64,000 nucleotides of DNA from the NCBI RefSeq assembly GCF_002934065.1, contig NZ_CP018049.1:432501-496500 (forward strand), read 5' to 3'. The translations under genes and the position numbers were made by a program. Position 1 is the first letter of the stretch. Each line of letters begins with the position of its first letter. This document shows, one piece after another, positions 26,460 to 38,536 of this stretch. The stretch comes from Pseudomonas orientalis. Lineage in GTDB: Bacteria > Pseudomonadota > Gammaproteobacteria > Pseudomonadales > Pseudomonadaceae. The notes beneath the pieces are model-generated. The model ran no database searches. It was not told the DNA's origin and worked only from the letters and a program-made list of their open reading frames with translations.

Positions 26460-28034
26460 ATGACTAGTTTGCATGCCGACGAGGCGTTCCTCGGCCATTA
26501 TCACCTGAGCCATGACCCTTTCGCTCCACGGGTGCCTGGTTTCAAATTCTTCCCTGCCCAGCGCAAGCCGGTACTGGGGCAATTGCACCACCTCGCGCGC
26601 TACAGCCAGTTGCTGCTGGTGGTCACGGGGCCGTTGGGCAGCGGCAAGACATTGCTGCGCCAGGCGCTGGTCGCCAGCACCAACAAGCAATCGGTGCAGA
26701 GCGTCGTGGTTTCGGCCCGTGGCGCCGGTGATGCGGCCGGCGTGCTGCGCCAGGTGGCGCAGGCGCTGGATGTCGCCAACGCCGAGCCGAACGCGATCCT
26801 CAAGCAGGTGGTGCAACTGGGCCTGACCGGCCAGGAAGTCTATCTGCTGGTGGATGACGCCGAGCAACTCGACGAGTCCGCCCTGGAAGCATTGCTGGCG
26901 CTGGCGGCGGGTACGCCGGAAGGTCGTCCCCATGTGTTCCTGTTCGGTGAGTCGTCGCTGATCGCCGATCTGGAACAGATCAGCGGTGAGCAAGAGCTGT
27001 TCCACGTCATCGAATTGCAGCCGTACGAAGAGGAAGAGACCCGCGAATACCTGGCTCAGCGCCTCGAAGGTGCGGGGGCCGGTATCGAACTTTTCTCCGC
27101 TGCGCAGATCTCTGATATTCACGAAAGCTCCGATGGCTGGCCTGGCAACATCAATCAGGTTGCCCGCGATGCAATGATCGAAGCCATGATTGCCAGCCGC
27201 TCTGCGGTCAAGCGTCCAAAGATGGGGTTCACTATGCCTAAGAAGCACGTATTGGCTATTTCCGCCGTTGTCGTGGTCGCCGTGGCCGCCGCCTGGTTGA
27301 TTCCAGGCCGCAGCAAGGCGCCGACCACCGCTGGCGCGCCAACCGAACAGGCGCAGTTGCCACTGGGCAAGCCCACGCCAAATGTCGAATTCGCCAACTC
27401 CGGCCAACCGACCAACCTGCCGATGGTCGGCCAACCGGTCATGCGTGGCCCGCTGGCTGAGGAAGCCGGTGGCATCTCCGAAGGCGACGACGGTGTGCCG
27501 GTGGAAGGCTCCAGCGCCACGCCGCCAACCGTGACGACCACCGCACCGCCTTCGGGCGTACCGGCAGGCACGCCAGCCACCCCAGTGGCCCCCGCCACCC
27601 CGGTTGCGCCGGCCGCCAAGCCGACGCCGGCGCCGACGGTTGCCACGGCCAAGCCAGCACCGGTTGCCAAACCAACTCCGGCTCCCGCGCCTGCGGCCAA
27701 GCCTGCTGAAAAACCTGCCGCCACCGTCGCCAAAGCCGGCGCCGCCGGCAGCAGCTGGTACAGCAGCCAGCCCACCGGCAATTTCGTGGTGCAGATCCTC
27801 GGCACCAGTTCCGAGGCCAATGCCCAGGCATTCGTCAAGGAGCAGGGCGGCCAGTACCGTTACTTCAAGAAAGTGCTCAACGGCAAGCCTCTGTACGTGA
27901 TCACCTACGGCAGCTTCCCAAGCCGCGCCGCAGCCGATTCTGCCATCAAAGCCTTGCCAGCGAAGGTTCAGGCTGGTAAACCTTGGCCTCGCACTGTCGC
28001 CAGCGTTCAACAAGAACTCGCGACAACTCGCTGA
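26460..28034 (+). CDS. DamX-like AAA-ATPase with SPOR domain
   Basis: A 524-residue inner-membrane protein. The N-terminus is an ExeA/GspA-type AAA domain (Walker A GPLGSGKT at 57-64, Walker B VYLLVDDAEQL). One transmembrane segment follows (about 262-282, VLAISAVVVVAVAAAWLIPG), then about 160 residues of Ala/Pro/Thr-rich linker, and a C-terminal SPOR domain (NFVVQILGTSSEANAQAFVKEQGGQYRYFKKVLNGKPLYVITYGSFPS). SPOR domains bind septal peptidoglycan; the position after aroB matches damX of E. coli, although E. coli DamX has no ATPase domain. A cell-division role is likely. GC-rich linker repeats are in-frame. Confidence 0.88.
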   Translation: MTSLHADEAFLGHYHLSHDPFAPRVPGFKFFPAQRKPVLGQLHHLARYSQLLLVVTGPLGSGKTLLRQALVASTNKQSVQSVVVSARGAGDAAGVLRQVAQALDVANAEPNAILKQVVQLGLTGQEVYLLVDDAEQLDESALEALLALAAGTPEGRPHVFLFGESSLIADLEQISGEQELFHVIELQPYEEEETREYLAQRLEGAGAGIELFSAAQISDIHESSDGWPGNINQVARDAMIEAMIASRSAVKRPKMGFTMPKKHVLAISAVVVVAVAAAWLIPGRSKAPTTAGAPTEQAQLPLGKPTPNVEFANSGQPTNLPMVGQPVMRGPLAEEAGGISEGDDGVPVEGSSATPPTVTTTAPPSGVPAGTPATPVAPATPVAPAAKPTPAPTVATAKPAPVAKPTPAPAPAAKPAEKPAATVAKAGAAGSSWYSSQPTGNFVVQILGTSSEANAQAFVKEQGGQYRYFKKVLNGKPLYVITYGSFPSRAAADSAIKALPAKVQAGKPWPRTVASVQQELATTR

Positions 28035-28245
28035 AGATCCGGCGGCCTTACCCAGGCCGCCCTCCCAGCACCTCAAAAAAAACGACAACAGCGTGCAGCC
28101 CTGAAGGCCGCGCGCTTTGTGGTGTCTGCGTCACGGTAGCTTTTGAGTCGTAGCGGTCAGAATTAAAAAAGTTTTGACTAGCACAGCATATCGCTTTAAA
28201 CCTTTCATAAATGCGACATAGATTTGCGACATTTCGTCGCTAAAT

Positions 28246-28274
28246 TTGTGAGCGTCTGTGTCGGTGTGTACAAT
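28246..28274 (+). promoter_or_regulatory. Sigma-70 promoter of gltB
   Basis: TTGTGA (-35, 28246-28251), a 17-bp spacer and TACAAT (-10, 28269-28274). It leaves a 5' leader of about 105 nt before gltB. It is the best promoter match in the 350-bp gap after the damX-like gene, which otherwise holds no gene. Confidence 0.65.
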
Positions 28275-28385
28275 GACCTCCCTTTTGCCCCCGCTAAGCC
28301 GGCGTACGTTCGGCGTGGAAGGTAACCGGTTGAATTGAAAAGAAATTTGCCTCGATAGAAGAGGCAGCCTGGTGAGAAAGTGTCT

Positions 28386-31300
28386 ATGAAAGCAGGTCTG
28401 TACCAACCCGATGAATTCAAGGATAACTGCGGTTTCGGCCTGATAGCCCACATGCAGGGCGAGCCCAGTCATACCCTTTTACAAACGGCCATCGAGGCCC
28501 TGACCTGCATGACCCACCGCGGTGGGATCAACGCCGACGGCAAGACCGGTGACGGTTGCGGCTTGCTGATTCAAAAGCCCGACCAGTTCCTGCGCGCCGT
28601 TGCCAAAGAGCATTTCGCTGTCGACCTGCCCAAGCAATACGCGGTGGGCATGGTGTTCTTCAACCAGGACCCGGTCAAAGCCGAAGCCGCTCGCGAGAAC
28701 ATGAACCGCGAGATCGTCGCCGCCGGCCTGCAACTGATCGGCTGGCGCAAAGTGCCGATCGACACCAGCGTGCTCGGCCGCCTGGCCAACGAGCGCCTGC
28801 CGCAGATCGAGCAGGTGTTCATCGCAGGCGACGGCCTGAGCGATCAGGACATGGCGATCAAGCTGTTCACCTCGCGTCGTCGTTCGTCGGTGCTCAACGC
28901 CGCCGACACCGACCACTACATCTGCAGCTTTTCCCACAAGACCATCATTTACAAAGGCCTGATGATGCCGGCGGACCTCACCGCCTTCTATCCGGACCTG
29001 AGCGACGAGCGCTTGCAAACCGCGATCTGCGTGTTCCACCAGCGCTTTTCCACCAACACCCTGCCGAAATGGCCGCTGGCCCAGCCATTTCGCTTCCTCG
29101 CCCACAACGGCGAGATCAACACCATCACCGGCAACCGCAACTGGGCCGTGGCCCGTCGCACCAAGTTCGCCAACGATCTGATGGACCTCGAAGAGCTCGG
29201 CCCGCTGGTCAACCGCGTGGGTTCGGACTCCTCGAGCATGGACAACATGCTCGAGTTGATGGTCACCGGCGGCATCGACCTGTTCCGTGGCGTGCGCATG
29301 ATCATTCCGCCTGCGTGGCAGAACGTCGAGACCATGGACCCGGACCTGCGGGCGTTCTACGAATACAACTCGATGCACATGGAACCGTGGGACGGCCCGG
29401 CCGGCGTGGTCATGACCGACGGCCGCTACGCGGTGTGCCTGCTCGACCGTAACGGTCTGCGCCCGGCGCGCTGGGTCACCACCACTAACGGCTTTATCAC
29501 CCTGGCCTCGGAAATCGGTGTGTGGGACTACAAGCCGGAAGACGTCATCGCCAAAGGCCGCGTGGGCCCTGGCCAGATCCTCGCCGTGGACACCGAAACC
29601 GGGCAGATCCTCGACACTGACGCCATCGACAACCGCCTCAAGTCCCGTCACCCGTACAAGCAATGGCTGCGCAAGAACGCCCTGCGCATCCAGGCGACCA
29701 TGGAAGACAACGACCACGGTTCGGCTTTCTACGACGTCGATCAGCTCAAGCAATACATGAAGATGTACCAGGTCACGTTCGAAGAGCGCGACCAGGTGCT
29801 GCGCCCGCTCGGCGAGCAAGGCTACGAAGCCGTCGGCTCCATGGGCGACGACACGCCGATGGCCGTGCTGTCCCAGCGCGTGCGCACGCCGTACGACTAC
29901 TTCCGCCAGCAATTCGCCCAGGTGACCAACCCACCGATCGACCCGCTGCGCGAAGCCATCGTGATGTCGCTGGAAGTGTGTCTCGGTGCCGAGCGCAACA
30001 TTTTCCAGGAATCGCCGGAGCACGCTTCCCGTGTGATCCTTAGCTCGCCGGTGGTTTCCCCGGCCAAGTGGCGCTCGCTGATGACCCTGGAACGTCCAGG
30101 CTTCGACCGCCAGATCATCGACCTGAACTACGACGAGAGCCTCGGCCTTGAAGCCGCTGTGCGCAACGTCGCCGACCAGGCCGAAGAAGCCGTGCGTGCC
30201 GGTCGTACCCAGATCGTGCTGACCGACCGGCATATCGCGCCGGGCAAGTTGCCGATCCACGCATCCCTGGCCACCGGCGCTGTGCATCACCGCCTGACCG
30301 AGAAAGGCCTGCGCTGCGACTCGAACATCCTTGTGGAAACCGCCACTGCCCGCGACCCGCACCATTTCGCGGTGTTGATCGGTTTCGGCGCGTCGGCTGT
30401 GTACCCGTTCCTCGCGTACGAAGTGCTGGGCGACCTGATCCGTACCGGTGAAGTGCTGGGCGACCTCTACGAGGTGTTCAAGAACTACCGCAAGGGCATC
30501 ACCAAAGGCCTGCTGAAGATCCTGTCGAAGATGGGCATCTCCACCGTAACCTCGTATCGCGGCGCCCAGTTGTTCGAAGCCATCGGCCTGTCCGAAGAAG
30601 TCTGTGAGTTGAGCTTCCGTGGCGTGCCGAGTCGTATCAAGGGCGCGCGTTTCGTCGATATCGAAGCCGAACAGAAAGCCCTGGCGGCTGAAGCCTGGAG
30701 CGCGCGCAAGCCGATCCAGCAAGGCGGCCTGCTCAAGTTCGTGCACGGTGGCGAATACCACGCCTACAACCCGGACGTGGTCAGCACCCTGCAAGCCGCT
30801 GTGCAGCAGGGCGACTACGCCAAGTTCAAGCAGTACACGAGCCTGGTGGATAACCGCCCGGTGTCGATGATCCGCGACCTGTTCAAGGTGAAGACCCTGG
30901 ACACGCCGATGGACATCGCCGAAGTCGAGCCGCTGGAATCTATCCTCAAGCGCTTCGACTCCGCCGGTATTTCCCTGGGCGCCTTGTCGCCCGAGGCCCA
31001 CGAAGCCCTGGCCGAAGCCATGAACCGCCTGGGTGCGCGTTCCAACTCCGGCGAAGGCGGTGAAGACCCGGCGCGCTACGGCACGCTCAAAAGCTCGAAA
31101 ATCAAGCAGGTGGCAACCGGCCGGTTCGGTGTGACCCCGGAATACCTGGTCAACGCCGAAGTGCTGCAGATCAAGGTGGCCCAGGGCGCCAAGCCGGGGG
31201 AGGGTGGTCAACTGCCGGGCGGCAAGGTCAACGGCCTCATCGCCAAGCTGCGTTATGCAGTGCCGGGCGTGACGCTGATTTCGCCGCCACCGCACCACGA

Positions 31301-32831
31301 CATCTACTCGATTGAAGACTTGTCGCAGCTGATTTTCGACTTGAAACAAGTCAACCCGCAGGCGCTGGTCTCGGTGAAACTGGTGGCGGAAGCCGGCGTC
31401 GGCACCATCGCCGCCGGTGTGGCCAAAGCCTATGCCGACCTGATCACCATCTCCGGCTATGACGGCGGCACCGGTGCTTCGCCGTTGACCTCGATCAAGT
31501 ACGCCGGTGCGCCGTGGGAGCTGGGCCTGGCCGAAACCCACCAGACCCTGCGCGGCAACGACCTGCGCGGCAAAGTGCGGGTACAGACCGACGGCGGCCT
31601 GAAAACTGGCCTCGACGTGATCAAGGCCGCAATCCTTGGCGCCGAAAGCTTCGGCTTCGGTACTGCGCCGATGATTGCCCTGGGCTGCAAATACCTGCGC
31701 ATCTGCCACCTGAACAACTGCGCCACCGGCGTGGCCACTCAGAACGAAAAGCTGCGCAAGGACCACTACATCGGCACCGTCGACATGGTGGTGAATTTCT
31801 TCACCTACGTCGCCGAAGAAACCCGTGAGTGGCTGGCCAAGCTCGGCGTGCGCTCGCTGGAAGAGCTGATCGGGCGTACCGACCTGCTCGAAGTGCTCGA
31901 AGGCCAGACCGCCAAGCAACAACATTTGGACCTGACGCCGCTGTTGGGCAGCGATCACATCCCGGCAGACAAGCCACAATTCTGCCAGGTGGACCGCAAC
32001 CCTCCGTTCGACAAAGGCCTGTTGGCCGAGAAAATGGTCGAGATGGCCGGCTCCTCGATCAACGACGCCAGCGGTGGCGAATTCGCCCTGGACATCTGCA
32101 ACTGCGACCGTTCCATCGGCGCGCGCATCTCCGGTGAAATCGCGCGCAGGCACGGCAACCAGGGCATGGCGAAAGCGCCGATCACCTTCCGCTTCAAGGG
32201 TACTGCCGGCCAGAGTTTTGGTGTGTGGAACGCCGGCGGCCTGCATATGTACCTCGAAGGCGACGCCAACGACTACGTGGGCAAGGGCATGACCGGCGGC
32301 AAGCTGGTGATCGTTCCGCCTAAAGGCAGCGTCTACAAGAGCCAGGACAGTGCCATCATCGGCAACACCTGCCTGTACGGCGCCACTGGTGGCAAGTTGT
32401 TCGCCGCCGGCACCGCCGGTGAGCGTTTCGCCGTGCGTAACTCCGGGGCCCACACAGTTGTGGAAGGCACCGGCGATCACTGCTGCGAGTACATGACCGG
32501 GGGCTTTGTCGCGGTACTGGGCAAGACCGGTTACAACTTCGGCTCAGGCATGACCGGCGGTTTCGCCTACGTGCTCGACCAGGACAACACCTTCGTCGAC
32601 AAGGTCAACCACGAGTTGGTCGAGATCCAGCGGATCAGCGGCGAAGCCATGGAATCCTACCGGAACCACTTGCAGCACGTGCTGGACGAGTATGTCGAGG
32701 AGACCGGCAGCGAATGGGGTCGTAACCTCGCCGAAAACCTCGATGATTACCTGCGTCGTTTCTGGCTGGTCAAGCCCAAGGCTGCCAACCTGAAATCGTT
32801 GCTTTCCAGCATCCGTGCCAACCCGCAGTGA
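28386..32831 (+). CDS. gltB: Glutamate synthase (NADPH) large subunit
   Basis: GltB transfers the glutamine amide to 2-oxoglutarate, giving two glutamates. The 1,481-residue protein has an N-terminal class II glutamine amidotransferase domain, a central domain, the FMN-binding synthase domain with the 3Fe-4S cysteines ([20 protein letters not shown]), and a C-terminal beta-helix GXGXG domain ([16 protein letters not shown]...). I chose the ATG at 28386 ([19 protein letters not shown]), giving the family start with the catalytic Cys close to the N-terminus; a GTG two codons upstream is also possible. gltD follows after 32 bp. Confidence 0.97.
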   Translation: MKAGLYQPDEFKDNCGFGLIAHMQGEPSHTLLQTAIEALTCMTHRGGINADGKTGDGCGLLIQKPDQFLRAVAKEHFAVDLPKQYAVGMVFFNQDPVKAEAARENMNREIVAAGLQLIGWRKVPIDTSVLGRLANERLPQIEQVFIAGDGLSDQDMAIKLFTSRRRSSVLNAADTDHYICSFSHKTIIYKGLMMPADLTAFYPDLSDERLQTAICVFHQRFSTNTLPKWPLAQPFRFLAHNGEINTITGNRNWAVARRTKFANDLMDLEELGPLVNRVGSDSSSMDNMLELMVTGGIDLFRGVRMIIPPAWQNVETMDPDLRAFYEYNSMHMEPWDGPAGVVMTDGRYAVCLLDRNGLRPARWVTTTNGFITLASEIGVWDYKPEDVIAKGRVGPGQILAVDTETGQILDTDAIDNRLKSRHPYKQWLRKNALRIQATMEDNDHGSAFYDVDQLKQYMKMYQVTFEERDQVLRPLGEQGYEAVGSMGDDTPMAVLSQRVRTPYDYFRQQFAQVTNPPIDPLREAIVMSLEVCLGAERNIFQESPEHASRVILSSPVVSPAKWRSLMTLERPGFDRQIIDLNYDESLGLEAAVRNVADQAEEAVRAGRTQIVLTDRHIAPGKLPIHASLATGAVHHRLTEKGLRCDSNILVETATARDPHHFAVLIGFGASAVYPFLAYEVLGDLIRTGEVLGDLYEVFKNYRKGITKGLLKILSKMGISTVTSYRGAQLFEAIGLSEEVCELSFRGVPSRIKGARFVDIEAEQKALAAEAWSARKPIQQGGLLKFVHGGEYHAYNPDVVSTLQAAVQQGDYAKFKQYTSLVDNRPVSMIRDLFKVKTLDTPMDIAEVEPLESILKRFDSAGISLGALSPEAHEALAEAMNRLGARSNSGEGGEDPARYGTLKSSKIKQVATGRFGVTPEYLVNAEVLQIKVAQGAKPGEGGQLPGGKVNGLIAKLRYAVPGVTLISPPPHHDIYSIEDLSQLIFDLKQVNPQALVSVKLVAEAGVGTIAAGVAKAYADLITISGYDGGTGASPLTSIKYAGAPWELGLAETHQTLRGNDLRGKVRVQTDGGLKTGLDVIKAAILGAESFGFGTAPMIALGCKYLRICHLNNCATGVATQNEKLRKDHYIGTVDMVVNFFTYVAEETREWLAKLGVRSLEELIGRTDLLEVLEGQTAKQQHLDLTPLLGSDHIPADKPQFCQVDRNPPFDKGLLAEKMVEMAGSSINDASGGEFALDICNCDRSIGARISGEIARRHGNQGMAKAPITFRFKGTAGQSFGVWNAGGLHMYLEGDANDYVGKGMTGGKLVIVPPKGSVYKSQDSAIIGNTCLYGATGGKLFAAGTAGERFAVRNSGAHTVVEGTGDHCCEYMTGGFVAVLGKTGYNFGSGMTGGFAYVLDQDNTFVDKVNHELVEIQRISGEAMESYRNHLQHVLDEYVEETGSEWGRNLAENLDDYLRRFWLVKPKAANLKSLLSSIRANPQ

Positions 32832-32854
32832 TATGCGCCTGAAGAGTTTGATGA

Positions 32855-34282
<1,428 letters not shown>

Positions 34283-34310
34283 CCCCGATCCCAGGTTGAA
34301 ATGGGGTCAA

Positions 34311-34405
34311 AATGTGGGAGGGGGCTTGCCCCCGATAGCGCTGCATCAGTCACCAGATTCACTGACTGACCCACCGCCATCGGGAGCAAGCCCCCTCCCA
34401 CAGTT
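34311..34405. repeat. REPIN (GTGGGAGGGGGC type)
   Basis: An inverted pair of REP units with one substitution in the right arm (GGGAGCAAG) and a changed end (CAGTT for CATT). It lies 28 bp after the gltD stop. Confidence 0.88.
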
Positions 34406-34449
34406 GTTTTGCAGCGCTTTCAAGTCCGCGACAAATTGACCCGATAGAC

Positions 34450-34477
34450 AAAAGGCACGGCGCATTCCGTGCCTTTT
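34450..34477. terminator. Hairpin terminator between gltD and hemE
   Basis: A perfect 11-bp inverted repeat AAAAGGCACGG/CCGTGCCTTTT with a 6-base loop. The A and T runs at the two ends allow termination in either direction. It is 48 bp before the hemE start and probably ends the gltBD transcript. Confidence 0.75.
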
Positions 34478-34524
34478 GCGTCGCGCTCTGAGAAAATGCC
34501 CGCACTTTTTTTGCGGATGCCGAC

Positions 34525-35592
34525 ATGACTGCCCTCAAGAACGACCGTTTCCTTCGTGCCCTGCTCAAGCAACCCGTAGACGTCACGCCCGTATGGATGA
34601 TGCGCCAGGCCGGTCGCTACCTGCCGGAATACCGCGCCAGTCGCGCCCATGCCGGCGACTTCATGAGCCTGTGCATGAATCCTGCGTTCGCCTGCGAAGT
34701 CACGATGCAGCCGCTGGACCGCTACCCCCAACTGGACGCGGCCATTCTCTTTTCCGATATCCTCACCATCCCCGACGCCATGGGCCAGGGCCTGTACTTC
34801 GAGACGGGTGAAGGCCCGCGTTTCAGGAAAGTCGTCAGCACCTTGGCCGATATCGAAGCCCTGCCGATCCCGGACCCGCACAAAGACCTCGGCTACGTGA
34901 TGGACGCCGTGAGCACCATCCGCCGCGAGCTTAACGGCCGCGTGCCGCTGATCGGCTTCTCCGGCAGCCCCTGGACCCTGGCCACCTACATGGTCGAAGG
35001 CGGCTCGTCGAAAGACTTCCGCAAGACCAAGGCCATGCTCTACGACAACCCGCACGCCATGCACCTGCTGCTGGACAAGCTGGCGCAGTCGGTCACCGCG
35101 TACCTCAATGGCCAGATCATGGCCGGCGCGCAAGCGGTGCAGATCTTTGACACCTGGGGCGGCAACCTCTCGGCGGCGGCCTACCAGGAATTCTCCCTGG
35201 CCTACATGCGCAAGATCGTCAGCGGCCTCATCCGCGAACACGAAGGCCGCAAGGTGCCGGTGATCCTGTTCACCAAGGGCGGCGGCCTGTGGCTGGAAAG
35301 CATCGCCGACGCGGGCGCCGATGCATTGGGTCTGGATTGGACCTGCGATATCGGCGAAGCCCGCCGTCGCGTTGGCGGTCAAGTTGCCCTGCAAGGCAAC
35401 ATGGACCCCACCGTGCTGTACGCCAAGCCGGAAGCGATCCGCACCGAAGTCGGCCGCATCCTTGCCAGTTACGGCAAGGGCACCGGTCACGTGTTCAACC
35501 TCGGCCATGGCATCACCCCGGAAGTGAACCCGGAGCACGCGGGTGCCTTCCTGCGCGCGGTGCATGAACTGTCGGCGCAATACCACGAATAA
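34525..35592 (+). CDS. hemE: Uroporphyrinogen decarboxylase
   Basis: HemE removes the four acetate carboxyls of uroporphyrinogen III to form coproporphyrinogen III in haem synthesis. The 355-residue TIM-barrel protein has the N-terminal signature [19 protein letters not shown] (residues about 20-38), the conserved [30 protein letters not shown] and the C-terminal [15 protein letters not shown]. The length is normal. Monocistronic, with REPINs on both sides. Confidence 0.97.
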   Translation: MTALKNDRFLRALLKQPVDVTPVWMMRQAGRYLPEYRASRAHAGDFMSLCMNPAFACEVTMQPLDRYPQLDAAILFSDILTIPDAMGQGLYFETGEGPRFRKVVSTLADIEALPIPDPHKDLGYVMDAVSTIRRELNGRVPLIGFSGSPWTLATYMVEGGSSKDFRKTKAMLYDNPHAMHLLLDKLAQSVTAYLNGQIMAGAQAVQIFDTWGGNLSAAAYQEFSLAYMRKIVSGLIREHEGRKVPVILFTKGGGLWLESIADAGADALGLDWTCDIGEARRRVGGQVALQGNMDPTVLYAKPEAIRTEVGRILASYGKGTGHVFNLGHGITPEVNPEHAGAFLRAVHELSAQYHE

Positions 35593-35605
35593 AACACAGA
35601 GCAAA

Positions 35606-35699
35606 AATGTGGGAGGGGGCTTGCCCCCGATAGCAGAGTGTCAGTCAACAGATTCATTGACTGGATCACCGCTATCGGGGGCAAGCCCCCTCCCACATT
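35606..35699. repeat. REPIN (GTGGGAGGGGGC type)
   Basis: A nearly perfect inverted pair of REP units in the convergent gap between hemE and the MFS transporter gene, starting 14 bp after the hemE stop. Confidence 0.9.
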
Positions 35700-35714
35700 A
35701 AAAGCCAGAAACCT

Positions 35715-36983
35715 TCAGACCTGCCCCAACGGCGGCAACTTCGCCAGCTTCAACGCCACCAGCAACGCGCCAATCAGCAGCGCGACGATAAACCCGCCAA
35801 TCCCGTTCCATCCGCCCAAGTGCCAGAAGAACCCGCCCGCCGTCCCGGCAATGCTTGACCCTGCGTAATAGCAAAACAGATACAGCGACGACGCTTGTCC
35901 CTTGGCCTTCACCGCACGCCGCCCGATCCAGCTGCTGGCTACCGAATGGGCGCCGAAGAAGCCGAAGGTAAAGATCAGCATACCCGGCACCACCAGCCAT
36001 AGCGGGGTGAACAGCGTCAGGGCCATGCCGGCGAGCATCAGCACAATGGTGGCCCACAGCACGCGACGGCGGCCCAGGCGGTCGGCCAGAGAGCCGATTT
36101 TCGCCGAGCTGTAGATGCCTGACAGGTACACCAGCGACAGCAGGCCGACCACAGCCTGGCTGAGGTCATACGGGTCGGCCAGCAGGCGATAGCCGATGTA
36201 GTTGAACAGGGTCACGAACGCTCCCATCAGCAGGAACGCTTCCAGGAACAACCACGGCAGGCCCGCGTCCTTGAAGTGCATCACGAAGCCATCGAGCAGG
36301 TTGCGCGGCTTGAGGCTGCTGGCGCGGAAGTTGCGCGACTCTGGGAGGATTTTCCAGAACACCGTGGCGGCGATCAGCGCCAGGCCGCCGATGATCAGCA
36401 TGGCGGTGTGCCAACTGACGAAGTCGATCAATACCCCGATGATCAACCTCCCGCTCATGCCACCAATCGCATTGCCGCCGATGTACAGGCCCATGGCCAG
36501 GCCGATGTGCTGCGGGTGGATCTCTTCGCTCAGGTAGGTCATGGCCACGGCGGCCAGGCCACTCAAGGACAAGCCCACCAGCGCACGCATGAGCAGGATG
36601 CCCTCCCAGCTCGGCATCAAACCGCTGGCGATGGTAGCCAGCGCTGCACAGAACAGCGCGGCGACCATCACCGGCTTGCGCCCCAGCCGGTCGGAAATCG
36701 GCCCGGTGATCAGCAGGCCGAAGGCAAGCATCGCCGTGGCGACCGACAGGATCAGACTGCTTTGCGCGGCATTGATGGAAAATTCGTGGGACAGCGCCGG
36801 CATCATCGGCTGTACGCAATACAACAGGGCAAAGGTGGCAAACCCGCCGGAGAACAGCGCCAGCACCGTGCGCATGAACATCGGCGTGCCTTTTTCGATG
36901 TACTCGTCATTGAGCTGTGCCACCACGTCATCGAGGGCTGAAGGCGGGGTGTGTTGGGCAAGCGGAGCAACAGCAGGATTCAC
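35715..36983 (-). CDS. MFS transporter (YnfM-like)
   Basis: A 422-residue major facilitator with 12 predicted membrane segments. The MFS motif A between helices 2 and 3 reads GPISDRLGRKPVM, with its repeat in the second half, GSLADRLGRRRVL. The arrangement resembles YnfM/inner-membrane arabinose-type exporters, but the substrate cannot be told. I chose the GTG at 36983 (MNPAVAPLAQHTPPS) because a GAGG Shine-Dalgarno precedes it; an ATG 75 bp upstream would add residues encoded by the promoter region. The LysR gene at 37107 is divergent, so it is the likely regulator. Confidence 0.85.
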   Translation of the reverse strand: MNPAVAPLAQHTPPSALDDVVAQLNDEYIEKGTPMFMRTVLALFSGGFATFALLYCVQPMMPALSHEFSINAAQSSLILSVATAMLAFGLLITGPISDRLGRKPVMVAALFCAALATIASGLMPSWEGILLMRALVGLSLSGLAAVAMTYLSEEIHPQHIGLAMGLYIGGNAIGGMSGRLIIGVLIDFVSWHTAMLIIGGLALIAATVFWKILPESRNFRASSLKPRNLLDGFVMHFKDAGLPWLFLEAFLLMGAFVTLFNYIGYRLLADPYDLSQAVVGLLSLVYLSGIYSSAKIGSLADRLGRRRVLWATIVLMLAGMALTLFTPLWLVVPGMLIFTFGFFGAHSVASSWIGRRAVKAKGQASSLYLFCYYAGSSIAGTAGGFFWHLGGWNGIGGFIVALLIGALLVALKLAKLPPLGQV

Positions 36984-37055
36984 GGGGACCTCGGGGAGGA
37001 AAGTCTGCCAGGACTGACAATACGAAAAAGAATATAGCTGGCTAATGATTCTTTC

Positions 37056-37065
37056 CAATATATTG
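37056..37065. promoter_or_regulatory. Possible LysR-type operator
   Basis: A 10-bp perfect palindrome CAATATATTG in the AT-rich 123-bp gap between the divergent MFS and LysR genes. LysR-type regulators usually bind such sites, but the T-N11-A pattern is not clear here. Confidence 0.3.
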
Positions 37066-37106
37066 TTCGACCTGTTTGATAGCTTTAACGACCTAATGAG
37101 GCTGGC

Positions 37107-38000
37107 ATGGAATTACGTCATTTGCGGTACTTCATCGCCGTCGCCGAGGAGCTGCATTTCGGCCGCGCCGCGCAGGTGCTGGGCATCTCGCAACCGCCAC
37201 TGAGCCAGCAGATCCAGGCATTGGAGCAAGAGGTGGGGGCGCGGTTGTTTGAGCGGACCAATCGTCGGGTCGAGCTGAGCGAAGCGGGACGCCTGTTTCT
37301 GCACGAGGCGCGCCTGGTGCTGGCGCAAGTGGATAAAGCGGCGGACGTCGCGCGGCGGGCGCAGATGGGAGAGCTGGGAGAGCTGAAAATCGGATTCACC
37401 TCGTCGGCGCCATTCAACGCCAGCATCCCCCAGGCGATCTTTGCGTTTCGCCAAGCCTTTCCAGCCGTGCACTTGAGCCTGCAGGAAATGAGCAGCACCG
37501 AGGTGGCCGAGTCGCTGGTGGATGAATCGATCCAGGTCGGGCTGATGCGGCCTTTGCCGTTGCCCGACTCACTGTGTGTGGTCGAGCTGATGCGCGAGCC
37601 CCTGGTGGCGGTACTGAACGCCGGGCACCCGTTGGCCCAGGGCAGCGAGCGCGGCTTGCACCTGGCGCAGTTGGCAGAAGAGCCGTTCGTGTTTTTCCCG
37701 CGTACCTACGGCAGCGGTCTCTATGCGCAACTGCTCAGCCTGTGCCGTGACGCCGGCTTCAGCCCGCATGTCGCCCAGGAGGCGGGGGAGGCGATGACCA
37801 TCATCGGCCTGGTGGCGGCGGGATTGGGCGTATCGGTGCTGCCGGCGTCGTATCAACGAATACGGATCGACGGCGTGGTGTATCGCACGTTGCTGGACCC
37901 GGAAGCGGTGACCGCGGTATGGCTGGTGCAGCGCAAGGGCGCGCAGACGCCGATGGCGAGGGCGTTTGTGGAATTGTTGACGCGTAGGGCGGTGGCGTAG
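37107..38000 (+). CDS. LysR-family transcriptional regulator
   Basis: A 297-residue LysR regulator. The N-terminal winged helix-turn-helix is clear (MELRHLRYFIAVAEELHFGRAAQVLGISQPPLSQQIQALEQEVGARLF, residues 1-48), followed by the linker helix and a periplasmic-binding-protein-like effector domain (about 90-297). The sequence resembles the subgroup containing BenM/CatR-like regulators (FGRAAQVLGISQPPLSQQI), but no effector can be named. It most likely controls the divergent MFS transporter gene and itself. Confidence 0.9.
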   Translation: MELRHLRYFIAVAEELHFGRAAQVLGISQPPLSQQIQALEQEVGARLFERTNRRVELSEAGRLFLHEARLVLAQVDKAADVARRAQMGELGELKIGFTSSAPFNASIPQAIFAFRQAFPAVHLSLQEMSSTEVAESLVDESIQVGLMRPLPLPDSLCVVELMREPLVAVLNAGHPLAQGSERGLHLAQLAEEPFVFFPRTYGSGLYAQLLSLCRDAGFSPHVAQEAGEAMTIIGLVAAGLGVSVLPASYQRIRIDGVVYRTLLDPEAVTAVWLVQRKGAQTPMARAFVELLTRRAVA

Positions 38001-38087
38001 GTATGTTCACATATCAGGTAACGCAACCAGCTTAGTGATTGGCCGGAAATGTGCGCAGAATCACTTTTTCTCAACCGAGTGATATGG

Positions 38088-38474
38088 ATGGCACTTCTCT
38101 ACCAGCCCAAGGAGGGCAGCGTGTTGATTTGTGATTTTCGCGGTTATGAGGTTCCGGAAATCATCAAGATCCGGCCCGTTATTGTGATACGCAAACACCG
38201 AACCAATAAGCTGCTCGTAACGGTGGTGCCGCTAAGCACTACGGCTCCACAGCAGGTGTTGGAGCATCATTTGCAGCTTGATAGTCACCTTCAAGGCGCG
38301 AGTCCGACATGCTGGGCTAAATGCGACATTGTCGCGACAGTGAGCCTGGGCCGATTGGATCGAATAAAAAGTAAAGATCGTCATGGCAAACGAACTTACA
38401 AAATTGCAGAGCTTACCCATGACCAGTTTGTGGCGATAAAAGCGGCGGTGCGCAGTGCGCTCGGCTTGCGATAA
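38088..38474 (+). CDS. Orphan MazF/PemK-like toxin-family protein
   Basis: A 128-residue protein starting MALLYQPKEGSVLICDFRGY, with the SH3-like barrel pattern of MazF/PemK endoribonucleases: PEIIKIRPVIVIRKH, LVTVVPLSTTAP, and a C-terminal helix (LTHDQFVAIKAAVRSAL). MazF proteins cleave mRNA. No antitoxin gene is visible within 300 bp on either side, so it is either orphan, controlled in trans, or no longer a toxin. I chose the ATG at 38088; an ATG 39 bp upstream is possible. Directly downstream is a probable structured RNA (38537-38665). Confidence 0.7.
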   Translation: MALLYQPKEGSVLICDFRGYEVPEIIKIRPVIVIRKHRTNKLLVTVVPLSTTAPQQVLEHHLQLDSHLQGASPTCWAKCDIVATVSLGRLDRIKSKDRHGKRTYKIAELTHDQFVAIKAAVRSALGLR

Positions 38475-38508
38475 AGCAGCATCTGGATGGACGGCGTTTT
38501 GCCACTGA

Positions 38509-38536
38509 TTGCAGGCAACCTGTTTTCAGGCATACT
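38509..38536 (+). promoter_or_regulatory. Candidate promoter of the small RNA
   Basis: TTGCAG (38509-38514) and CATACT (38531-38536) separated by 16 bp. It sits 35 bp after the toxin stop and would start transcription near 38543, just before the structured region. The match is fair. Confidence 0.4.

Noticed and set aside
28479..32480. A 1,333-codon open frame on the minus strand antisense to gltB
   Set aside because: It mirrors gltB in a GC-rich gene where the opposite frame tends to stay open; the translation has no family features and no Shine-Dalgarno, while gltB is certain.
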